Shown here in pieces: positions 1 through 4,539 of a stretch of 5,036 nucleotides of DNA (positions are counted from its first letter, which is position 1; every line of letters starts with the position of its first letter). The notes beneath the pieces were generated by a model, which made no database searches, was not told the DNA's origin, and worked only from the letters and a program-made list of their open reading frames with translations. The DNA comes from Faecalibacterium prausnitzii. Its GTDB lineage: Bacteria; Bacillota; Clostridia; Oscillospirales; Ruminococcaceae. The position numbers and the translations under genes were made by a program. The stretch is from NCBI GenBank assembly GCA_002313795.1, contig DCCL01000051.1, forward strand, positions 1 through 5,036, given 5' to 3'.

Positions 1-377
1 TCCCGGAAGTGCACGGCCAGCGTGACCTCGGCAAATTTGGTACACATGCCAAGCAGGGCAGAGCACCACATCCAGAACACTGCGCCCGGGCCGCCGATGG
101 CGATAGCGCCCGCCACACCGGCGATGTTGCCGGTGCCCACGGTAGCCGCCAGCGCCGTGCAGACAGCCTGAAAGGGCGTCATGGTGCCGTCGGAGGCATC
201 TTTCTTCCGAAAAATACGTCCGATGGTGGTTTTTATGGCATAGGGAAACTTCCGGATCTGCAAAAAGTTGGTGCGCACGCTGAGCAGCAGGCCCACGCCG
301 ATGATGCAGACCATAGCCGGGATGCCCCAGATAAAACTGTTGACCGCCTGATTGACGGCTGCGATGGTTTCCAGCAT
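1..377 (-). CDS. Sodium:alanine/glycine symporter (AGCS family), N-terminal fragment
   Basis: This is the first 125 residues of an AGCS amino-acid carrier, a membrane protein that imports alanine or glycine with Na+. The reading begins MLETIAAVNQAVNSFIWGIP, runs into a first hydrophobic segment at about residues 15-33, then a cytoplasmic basic loop (RKFPYAIKTTIGRIFRKKD). The family signature follows at residues 67-104: TPFQAVCTALAATVGTGNIA, then GGPGAVFWMW. LGMCTKFAEVTLAVHFR follows at 109-125. The start is the ATG whose complement lies at 375-377; an AAGGA ribosome binding site (complement at 387-391) sits 9 nt upstream. It has its own promoter and is divergent from the MoxR-type gene. The C-terminal part lies beyond base 1; AGCS proteins are usually about 450 or more residues. 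The family call is firm; the exact substrate is not readable from this fragment. Confidence 0.93.
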   Translation of the reverse strand, partial: MLETIAAVNQAVNSFIWGIPAMVCIIGVGLLLSVRTNFLQIRKFPYAIKTTIGRIFRKKDASDGTMTPFQAVCTALAATVGTGNIAGVAGAIAIGGPGAVFWMWCSALLGMCTKFAEVTLAVHFR

Positions 378-418
378 ATCTATTTTTCCTTTTCTCTTAT
401 TTTGACACAACGAAGAAT

Positions 419-447
419 ATTTTATCGTATTTTAAGCGTCCTGTCAA
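419..447 (-). promoter_or_regulatory. Sigma-A-type promoter of the AGCS symporter gene
   Basis: Read on the minus strand, a perfect -35 TTGACA (complement at 442-447) is followed by a 17-bp spacer and a -10 TAAAAT (complement at 419-424). Transcription would start near 411-413, leaving a leader of about 35 nt before the ATG at 377. Both boxes and the spacing are close to consensus, so strong basal expression is expected. Confidence 0.85.
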
Positions 448-460
448 TCAAATTTTTGAT
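447..460. promoter_or_regulatory. Palindrome abutting the symporter -35 box, possible operator
   Basis: ATCAAATTTTTGAT has two perfect 6-bp arms around a 2-bp centre. It shares one base with the -35 hexamer of the symporter promoter, on its upstream side. That position suits a dimeric regulator, but the sequence is AT-rich and could be chance. No regulator gene is present to support it. Confidence 0.3.
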
Positions 461-464
461 AAGC

Positions 465-495
465 CGGGCAAGCTTTCTTTGCCGTTTTTTGCCCG
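465..495. repeat. Hairpin with T-run in the divergent promoter gap
   Basis: CGGGCAA (465-471) and TTGCCCG (489-495) form a 7-bp inverted repeat. An alternative shorter stem, GGCAA (467-471) with TTGCC (479-483), is followed by G and six T at 485-490, which looks like a small plus-strand intrinsic terminator. It lies between the two divergent promoters, where no plus-strand transcript is expected to arrive unless one reads in antisense to the symporter. It may be a small insulator or a protein-binding site. Confidence 0.35.
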
Positions 496-504
496 TTCTG
501 ACAC

Positions 505-533
505 TACACAAACCGCTCCGGTTGTGCTATGAT
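505..533 (+). promoter_or_regulatory. Promoter of the MoxR-VWA operon (extended -10)
   Basis: The -10 TATGAT at 528-533 is preceded by TGC, giving an extended -10. The -35 is TACACA at 505-510, four of six matches to consensus, with a 17-bp spacer. Start of transcription is expected near 540, giving a leader of about 43 nt. A weak -35 offset by a TGn extension is typical of Gram-positive promoters. A closer-looking CTGACA at 498-503 is too far away (24 bp). Confidence 0.7.
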
Positions 534-550
534 AAGGGTGAAAAATCGGT

Positions 551-563
551 TTGGCACTGCCAA
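551..563. promoter_or_regulatory. 13-bp palindrome in the operon leader, possible operator
   Basis: TTGGCA-C-TGCCAA is a perfect dyad with a single-base centre, just downstream of the predicted transcription start and 4 nt before the ribosome binding site. The one-base loop makes an RNA hairpin unlikely to form fully, so a DNA operator acting as a roadblock is the more natural reading. The binding protein is unknown, and 6-bp arms can occur by chance. Confidence 0.35.
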
Positions 564-567
564 CTGC

Positions 568-573
568 AAGGAG
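568..573 (+). promoter_or_regulatory. Ribosome binding site that fixes the MoxR-type start
   Basis: AAGGAG is followed directly by an in-frame ATG at 574, too close to be used, and 9 nt later by ATG at 583. The second ATG has ideal spacing and is chosen. The further upstream in-frame ATG at 529 overlaps the -10 box and is rejected. Confidence 0.8.
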
Positions 574-582
574 ATGTCGAAG

Positions 583-1512
583 ATGACAGATACTTCTGTT
601 CTGATGGATGCCCTGCGGCAGGAGGGGGTCTCCCCTGACCTTCTGGCCGCTGTGGATGAATACCGCGCCGCCCACCCGCTGGACGACAAACTCACAGCCC
701 GCATTCCCTCCCCTGCTTTCATTTACTATGGCAAAGAAGTCTGGGAGCAGGCACTGGCCGCGCTGCTCTGCGGCGAGAACCTGCTGCTGGCGGGCGGCAA
801 GGCCACTGGCAAGAACGTGCTGGCAGAGAACCTCTCCGCTGCGTTCGGACGCCCGGCGTGGGATATCTCGTTCCACGTCAACATGGACGCTGCCTCGCTC
901 ATCGGCATGGACACCTTTGAAAACGGACAGGTGAAGTTCCGGCCCGGCCCGGTCTACCGCTGCGCACAATGCGGCGGTTTCGGCGTGCTGGATGAAATCA
1001 ACATGGCGAAGAATGAGGCTCTGGCCGTTCTTCACGCCGTGCTGGACTTCCGCCGGGCCATCGATGTGCCGGGCTACGACCGCATCCCGCTGGCCGAAGA
1101 GACCCGTTTCATCGCTACCATGAACTACGGCTATGCGGGCACCCGGGAGCTGAACGAAGCATTGACCTCCCGTTTCGTGGTCATCCAGATGCCCACCATC
1201 ACCGAAGAGAACCTCGAAAAGCTGCTGCGTCGGCAGTTTCCCGACCTGAACAACAAATACGTCAAGCAGTTCGCGCTCCTCTTCCTCGACCTGCAGAAAA
1301 AGTGTGACAGTGCGGAGATCTCCACCAAGGCTCTCGACCTGCGCGGCATGCTGGACGCGCTGCGGCTGATGCGCCGGGGCGTCGCCGCTGGGGCTGCGCT
1401 GGACATGGGCATTACCAACAAGGCGTTCGATTCCTACGAGCAGGGGCTCATCCGGGATGCCATCGCTGCCCGCATCCCGTCCCAGCTCACCGCCGCAAAG
1501 CTCTTCGACTAA
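583..1512 (+). CDS. MoxR/NorQ-like AAA+ ATPase
   Basis: A 309-residue AAA+ ATPase of the MoxR group, whose members act as chaperones that activate or remodel partner enzymes, usually with a VWA protein encoded next door. Visible motifs, numbered from the chosen start: Walker A GGKATGKN at 71-78; a MoxR-type segment from about 93 to 124 (WDISFHVNMDAASLIGMDTF, later KFRPGPVYR); Walker B GVLDEIN with D137 and E138; sensor 1 FIATMNY with N181; NEALTSRF with the likely arginine finger R197; and a probable sensor 2 STKALDLR with R254. The Walker A is unusual: its last residue is Asn instead of Ser/Thr, and the PPG of typical MoxR proteins is absent. A CxxC (C127, C130) precedes Walker B. Length is normal for the family. 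It is the first gene of an operon with the VWA gene 12 bp downstream. NorQ and CbbQ are the closest characterised comparisons; the client here is unknown. Cytoplasmic. Confidence 0.9.
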   Translation: MTDTSVLMDALRQEGVSPDLLAAVDEYRAAHPLDDKLTARIPSPAFIYYGKEVWEQALAALLCGENLLLAGGKATGKNVLAENLSAAFGRPAWDISFHVNMDAASLIGMDTFENGQVKFRPGPVYRCAQCGGFGVLDEINMAKNEALAVLHAVLDFRRAIDVPGYDRIPLAEETRFIATMNYGYAGTRELNEALTSRFVVIQMPTITEENLEKLLRRQFPDLNNKYVKQFALLFLDLQKKCDSAEISTKALDLRGMLDALRLMRRGVAAGAALDMGITNKAFDSYEQGLIRDAIAARIPSQLTAAKLFD

Positions 1513-1524
1513 GGGAGCCGCCCT

Positions 1525-3279
1525 ATGGAAGCGCAGAGCTACACCGCCGAAGAGCGGCGTGCCGCCAATCAGGTGTGGGGCGCGGCCGGGGCCTACGGCT
1601 TTGAGCCGTTGTTCCTGGCCCGCAACACCGACGGCACCATCGATTTCTATATGAACTGCATCGTGGGTCTGGTGCACAAATACTACGGCGACGAGCGGGT
1701 GGAGAGCCTGTTCGAGACCTGGGACGGCGATGTGCGGGAGGCCATGCTGGACGACCTGACCTGGCTCTATCTGGAAAGTGCCGCCTATGCGCTGGAACTG
1801 CCTCACCGCCCGGTGCTAGCCTCTCTCCGCCGGGCCCACGCCGATTATTTTTTCGGCATCCAGTACAAGCTTTCCCGGCAGGAGTGGATGGCGAAGAACC
1901 AGCTGGTCTACTCCATGCAGGCCGCACGCTGGCGGGCCGTGCAGGGCCGTGCCGCCCCGGTGATGACCCCTTACGAAAAAAATCTGCAGGCGGCTCTCAG
2001 CCCGGAGACGCCCCCAAAACCTGAGGAACTGAAAGATGCCCTGCTGGCCATTTACGCCAGATTTGAGCTGTTCGACGGCAAGGTGCACGAGAAACCCGGC
2101 CTGCATCTCCATCTGGAAGGGTTATTGGCTTCCCTTGCCACCAAGACCATGCCTACCCAGATGATAAAGACCGACCGGGTGACGGTGGAGCACTCCAGCT
2201 CTGTGGATGCGTCCGGCGGCGGGGGCGTCCATGCTGACAAGCGGATGGCCCACGTCACCCTGCGTCAGCGCTCCGAAGAAGACCGGGCCTACATCGAGAG
2301 CTGCTTTGGCCGTTCCCTCTACCCACCCGAGCGGCTGCGCAAGGCGGAGCAGGAGCTGTGCACCGGGGAACACCTAGGCTGTCACCTCTGGTTCGCCTCC
2401 GGTGTACCCAGCCCGGAGCAGGCCCCCACCCCCGAAGCGAAGCATCTGGCCGAACAGGCCCAGCTGCAGGCTGACCGGAACCGGGCCTACTACTCCAAAA
2501 ACCTCGACCTTCACCGGAGCGTGGTGCTCCGGCTGAGCGAACAGATCCGGAACTGCATCCTCGTGCACCAGCAGCCCAACGCCCGGGTGGCCCGCAGCGG
2601 CAATCTTGACCCGGGCCGGGTCTGGCGTACCGTTATGGACGACGACCGGGTGTTCCGCTGCGCCGAGGAAGAAAACCAGCCCTCTTTCACCGTGGACCTG
2701 CTGCTGGACGCCTCGGCTTCCCGGCTCCACTGTCAGGAAGTCATTGCGGCTCAGGGCACCATTCTGGCCCAGAGTCTTGCGTCCTGCAGCATCCCGGTGC
2801 GGGTGAGCTGCTTTTCCAGCCTGCGGGGTTATACGGTGCTGCGGGTGCTCAAAGGTTTTAAAGATAAGAGCTTACAGGGCATCTGCCAGTATTTTGCCTC
2901 GGGCTGGAACCGGGACGGTCTGGCCCTTCGGGCCGCCGGCGACCTCATCACCTTCGACCCCGGCCCTGCATCCCGGCATCTGCTCATCCTGCTGACGGAT
3001 GCTTCCCCCAACGACAGCCGCCGCATCCCGCCTACTCCGGGCGACCCGCTGGGCCGCGACTACGGCGGCAGTGCAGGCGTGGAGGACGCTGCCGCCGAGG
3101 TGCGGGCACTTCAGCGCAAGGGCCTGCGGGTCTCTGCGGTCTTCATGGGGGAGGATTCCAGCGCCGCTGATGCTTCCCGCATCTACGGCAAGAACATGGC
3201 CCGCATCCGCGGCATGGACCAGCTGGCCCGGGCCGCAGGCCGACTTATCCAGAACGAGATCCGGGAGCTGGGCGACTGA
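1525..3279 (+). CDS. NorD-like protein with C-terminal VWA domain, partner of the MoxR-type ATPase
   Basis: A 584-residue protein with no signal peptide or membrane segment, so probably cytoplasmic. Residues 1-380 are a mostly helical, charged region I cannot assign to a named domain; it holds a Gly-rich stretch (GGGG near 231-234). The VWA domain spans about 388-584: beta strand FTVDLLLDASAS carries the metal-site DxSxS (D395, S397, S399), SGWNRDG (459-465) matches the usual TRxG loop with Asn462 in place of Thr, and LLILLTDASPND (486-497) supplies D492. YGGSAGVEDAAAEVRAL and RVSAVFMGED follow, an order like that of NorD. In NorQ/NorD and CbbQ/CbbO the VWA protein links the AAA+ ring to the client through the metal site. 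The start is ATG at 1525 behind AAGGGAG (1511-1517), which overlaps the upstream TAA, suggesting translational coupling. No nor, cbb or other client genes are present, so an actual nitric oxide reductase role should not be assumed. Confidence 0.88.
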   Translation: MEAQSYTAEERRAANQVWGAAGAYGFEPLFLARNTDGTIDFYMNCIVGLVHKYYGDERVESLFETWDGDVREAMLDDLTWLYLESAAYALELPHRPVLASLRRAHADYFFGIQYKLSRQEWMAKNQLVYSMQAARWRAVQGRAAPVMTPYEKNLQAALSPETPPKPEELKDALLAIYARFELFDGKVHEKPGLHLHLEGLLASLATKTMPTQMIKTDRVTVEHSSSVDASGGGGVHADKRMAHVTLRQRSEEDRAYIESCFGRSLYPPERLRKAEQELCTGEHLGCHLWFASGVPSPEQAPTPEAKHLAEQAQLQADRNRAYYSKNLDLHRSVVLRLSEQIRNCILVHQQPNARVARSGNLDPGRVWRTVMDDDRVFRCAEEENQPSFTVDLLLDASASRLHCQEVIAAQGTILAQSLASCSIPVRVSCFSSLRGYTVLRVLKGFKDKSLQGICQYFASGWNRDGLALRAAGDLITFDPGPASRHLLILLTDASPNDSRRIPPTPGDPLGRDYGGSAGVEDAAAEVRALQRKGLRVSAVFMGEDSSAADASRIYGKNMARIRGMDQLARAAGRLIQNEIRELGD

Positions 3280-3285
3280 CCTCAC

Positions 3286-3297
3286 CTTATATATAAG
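3286..3297. other. 12-bp AT-rich palindrome between operon stop and terminator
   Basis: CTTATATATAAG is a perfect 12-bp palindrome located 6 nt after the stop of the VWA gene and 6 nt before the terminator stem. It could be a minor RNA stem or chance; no function is assigned. Confidence 0.3.
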
Positions 3298-3303
3298 AAA
3301 GCG

Positions 3304-3351
3304 AACACCGGACTGCACGGCAGCTGCTGCCTGCAGCCCGGTGTTTTTGTT
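3304..3351 (+). terminator. Strong intrinsic terminator of the MoxR-VWA operon
   Basis: Outer stem AACACCGG (3304-3311) pairs with CCGGTGTT (3338-3345). After one mismatch the stem continues CTGCA (3313-3317) with TGCAG (3332-3336), then GGCAG (3319-3323) with CTGCC (3327-3331) around a CTG loop. The outer stem runs into TTTTTGTT (3344-3351). The length and GC content indicate efficient termination 24 nt after the VWA stop codon, which separates the operon from the next gene. Confidence 0.92.
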
Positions 3352-3376
3352 GTCGGATACAACCATCTCGTTTTAT

Positions 3377-3404
3377 TTTTCTGGCAAAGCAAAAAGTTTT
3401 CTGG
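3377..3404. repeat. Direct repeat TTTTCTGG upstream of the next promoter
   Basis: TTTTCTGG occurs at 3377-3384 and 3397-3404, exactly 20 bp apart, or about two helical turns. The second copy ends 19 bp before the -35 box of the following gene. The placement on one DNA face would suit a tandem activator site, but the repeat is short and in AT-rich DNA. Confidence 0.3.
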
Positions 3405-3423
3405 TTTATTTGCAAACTTATAG

Positions 3424-3452
3424 TTGTATTCTGTTGTGATTTATGCTATACT
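3424..3452 (+). promoter_or_regulatory. Promoter of the unknown 244-residue protein gene (extended -10)
   Basis: The -10 TATACT at 3447-3452 is preceded by TGC (extended -10). A -35 TTGTAT at 3424-3429 matches consensus at four positions, with a 17-bp spacer. Transcription would begin near 3459, giving a leader of nearly 60 nt. The same TGC-plus-17-bp layout is seen in the MoxR-VWA promoter. Confidence 0.72.
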
Positions 3453-3478
3453 ACAACCAGAAAAGGGGCGCACAACCA
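3453..3478. repeat. ACAACCA repeats around the transcription start
   Basis: ACAACCA occurs at 3453-3459 and 3472-3478, with a third copy further upstream at 3359-3365. The first and second copies share TACAACCA, and GTTGTA, the reverse complement of TACAAC, overlaps the -35 at 3423-3428. These could be binding sites for a regulator of this gene; support is only the local recurrence of a short word. Confidence 0.28.
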
Positions 3479-3516
3479 CAACTCACATCCGCGCCGCCGC
3501 AGGAAGGAGAACCGTT

Positions 3517-4251
3517 ATGGATGCCGCACGTTATTTTGAAGAGATGCATCTTGCCATGTCCAGCCAGAAACCTGAGTACCGCCTTGTGCTCAGTGTCAAG
3601 GTACAGGATCTTGGAGGCGCAGACGCCTATCTTGAGCTGCGGCAGGAGCCGGTGAGCGGCAGAGCCCGGGTGTTCTATTCCACGATGGGGCGTCAGCAGC
3701 TGAATTTTCAGCTGTTCCGCAAGGGGTGGCAGAGCTGTCACAACGCCTTGGGCGAGATGACAGGCCGCTTTCCCGCCACCGCTGACTGCCTGCTGAGCCA
3801 GACGGATTTTTCTGCCTTTGTCCGGGACGATGCCCTCGATGACGGCCGGATGGCGCGCATCCTGCAGGTGCTCTCCTGTACCGCGGGCAGTTATGGCACC
3901 GCTGCACCTTCTGCAGCCCGGGAAGGTGCACTCATCACGGTGGAACGCTTTGTGGGACAGCCCGCCCATTGGAGCTATTGGAGCGCCCGCGCCGCTGAGC
4001 AGCTGAACATCGCAGCTATCCTCTGCTGGCTGGGCGACTATCTCGCCGGAGCAGAGCGCCGCACCTTGCAGAGCTGCCCGGAAGCCATGCAGCTTGCCGC
4101 ACACTGGCAGGCCGCTCTGGTCTCTCCCCTGCCCCATACAGAATATGCCGCAGCACCGGCACCCAAAAAAGCCAGCACCGCCCGGCGGCCTGCACCCGCT
4201 GCAGAAAACAAACGCTGGCAGAGCATCCTCGCTGTGCTGGCGACGGTATGA
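3517..4251 (+). CDS. Hypothetical protein, 244 residues, possibly C-terminally truncated
   Basis: I do not recognise this family. It is supported as a gene by a good ribosome binding site (AAGGAG at 3504-3509, 7 nt before the ATG), an extended -10 promoter, a terminator upstream isolating it, and GC-rich codon use like its neighbours. No signal peptide is seen. The first 200 residues look like a soluble globular domain with alternating strands and amphipathic helices (YRLVLSVKVQDLGGADAYLE, later RARVFYSTMGRQQLNFQLF) and many aromatics, including HWSYWS near 151-156. Residues 209-231 are a low-complexity Ala/Pro/Lys/Arg linker. The protein then ends KRWQSILAVLATV, which resembles the beginning of a transmembrane helix after a basic linker but stops after 9 hydrophobic residues. 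The stop codon lies inside the left arm of an inverted repeat, so the end may have been cut by an insertion or rearrangement. A longer in-frame start at 3424 coincides with the -35 box and is rejected. Confidence 0.8.
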   Translation: MDAARYFEEMHLAMSSQKPEYRLVLSVKVQDLGGADAYLELRQEPVSGRARVFYSTMGRQQLNFQLFRKGWQSCHNALGEMTGRFPATADCLLSQTDFSAFVRDDALDDGRMARILQVLSCTAGSYGTAAPSAAREGALITVERFVGQPAHWSYWSARAAEQLNIAAILCWLGDYLAGAERRTLQSCPEAMQLAAHWQAALVSPLPHTEYAAAPAPKKASTARRPAPAAENKRWQSILAVLATV

Positions 4252-4388
4252 TAGAGCGTGATCGAGCTGCACCTCTGCGGCCATCGAGTCATTATCATCC
4301 TGTTATCGTCAAAAATCCTTCTTCCCCCACGTATCTTATTTACCACCTGTTCTGCGCCCCGCCGGGCTCTCCTCTGTCTATCATACCG
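4244..4388. repeat. 145-bp segment bounded by a 12-bp perfect inverted repeat
   Basis: CGGTATGATAGA at 4244-4255 is exactly matched by its reverse complement TCTATCATACCG at 4377-4388. The 121 bp between them contain no convincing gene and are pyrimidine-rich on the plus strand. The left arm contains the stop codon of the unknown gene. The arrangement resembles a miniature inverted-repeat element or a remnant, but I see no target-site duplication beside the arms, so it could also be the base of a large RNA stem. Confidence 0.45.
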
Positions 4389-4394
4389 CTGCTT

Positions 4395-4534
4395 CGGGCG
4401 GTTCATGTATTTCTTCCGGTATCCGGACGGCAATGCCCCCTGCCTGCTTTTCAGACCGGACAGAGGGCATTGATTTTATCGTATTCTTTTCTCGTGTGTA
4501 CCGATGCGATCCGGATACAGTTTTTGTCCGCCCG
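4395..4534. repeat. Nested inverted repeats in the convergent gap
   Basis: Two outer inverted repeats enclose the terminator-like hairpin: CGGGCGG (4395-4401) with CCGCCCG (4528-4534), and GTATCCGGA (4419-4427) with TCCGGATAC (4510-4518). Their centres fall within 4 bp of each other, so all three stems could form one folded structure between the convergent genes. The remaining bases of 4252-4539 show no convincing coding region. Confidence 0.4.
4431..4490 (+). terminator. Probable terminator hairpin downstream of the unknown gene
   Basis: CAATGCCC (4431-4438) pairs perfectly with GGGCATTG (4465-4472), followed by a T-rich tract ATTTTATCGTATTCTTTT. The loop is long (26 nt), with a possible inner CTG/CAG pairing, and the T-run is interrupted, so efficiency is likely moderate. 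No T-run is present on the minus-strand side, so it does not look bidirectional. It lies 180 bp after the stop of the unknown gene. Confidence 0.5.
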
Positions 4535-4539
4535 GCTCG

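Noticed and set aside
529..582. Upstream ATG extending the MoxR-type protein by 18 residues
   Set aside because: The ATG overlaps the predicted -10 box and has no ribosome binding site; ATG 583 has AAGGAG at 9 nt.
9..638. Plus-strand open frame over the symporter gene and the divergent gap
   Set aside because: Antisense to the conserved AGCS sequence and runs through both promoters; composition is not protein-like.
448..1806. Long minus-strand open frame (452 codons) opposite the MoxR-type gene and the start of the VWA gene
   Set aside because: It is antisense to two genes with clear motifs, spans the promoter and intergenic gap, has no recognisable domain and is His/Gly/Val-rich as expected of an antisense shadow in GC-rich DNA.
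1525..3279. Calling the VWA protein a true NorD for nitric oxide reductase activation
   Set aside because: Only the VWA architecture and ATPase partnership match; there are no nitric oxide reductase genes nearby, so only the descriptive name is kept.
3424..3516. Upstream ATG extending the unknown protein by 31 residues
   Set aside because: It coincides with the -35 box and would precede the transcription start; ATG 3517 has a good ribosome binding site.
3451..4284. Minus-strand open frame (277 codons) opposite the unknown gene
   Set aside because: Cys/Gly/His-rich antisense shadow with no ribosome binding site or domain; the plus-strand gene has a promoter and ribosome binding site.
4038..4433. 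Minus-strand open frame of 131 codons in the convergent gap
   Set aside because: Starts at TTG without a ribosome binding site and overlaps the 3' part of the unknown gene; Arg-rich low-quality sequence.
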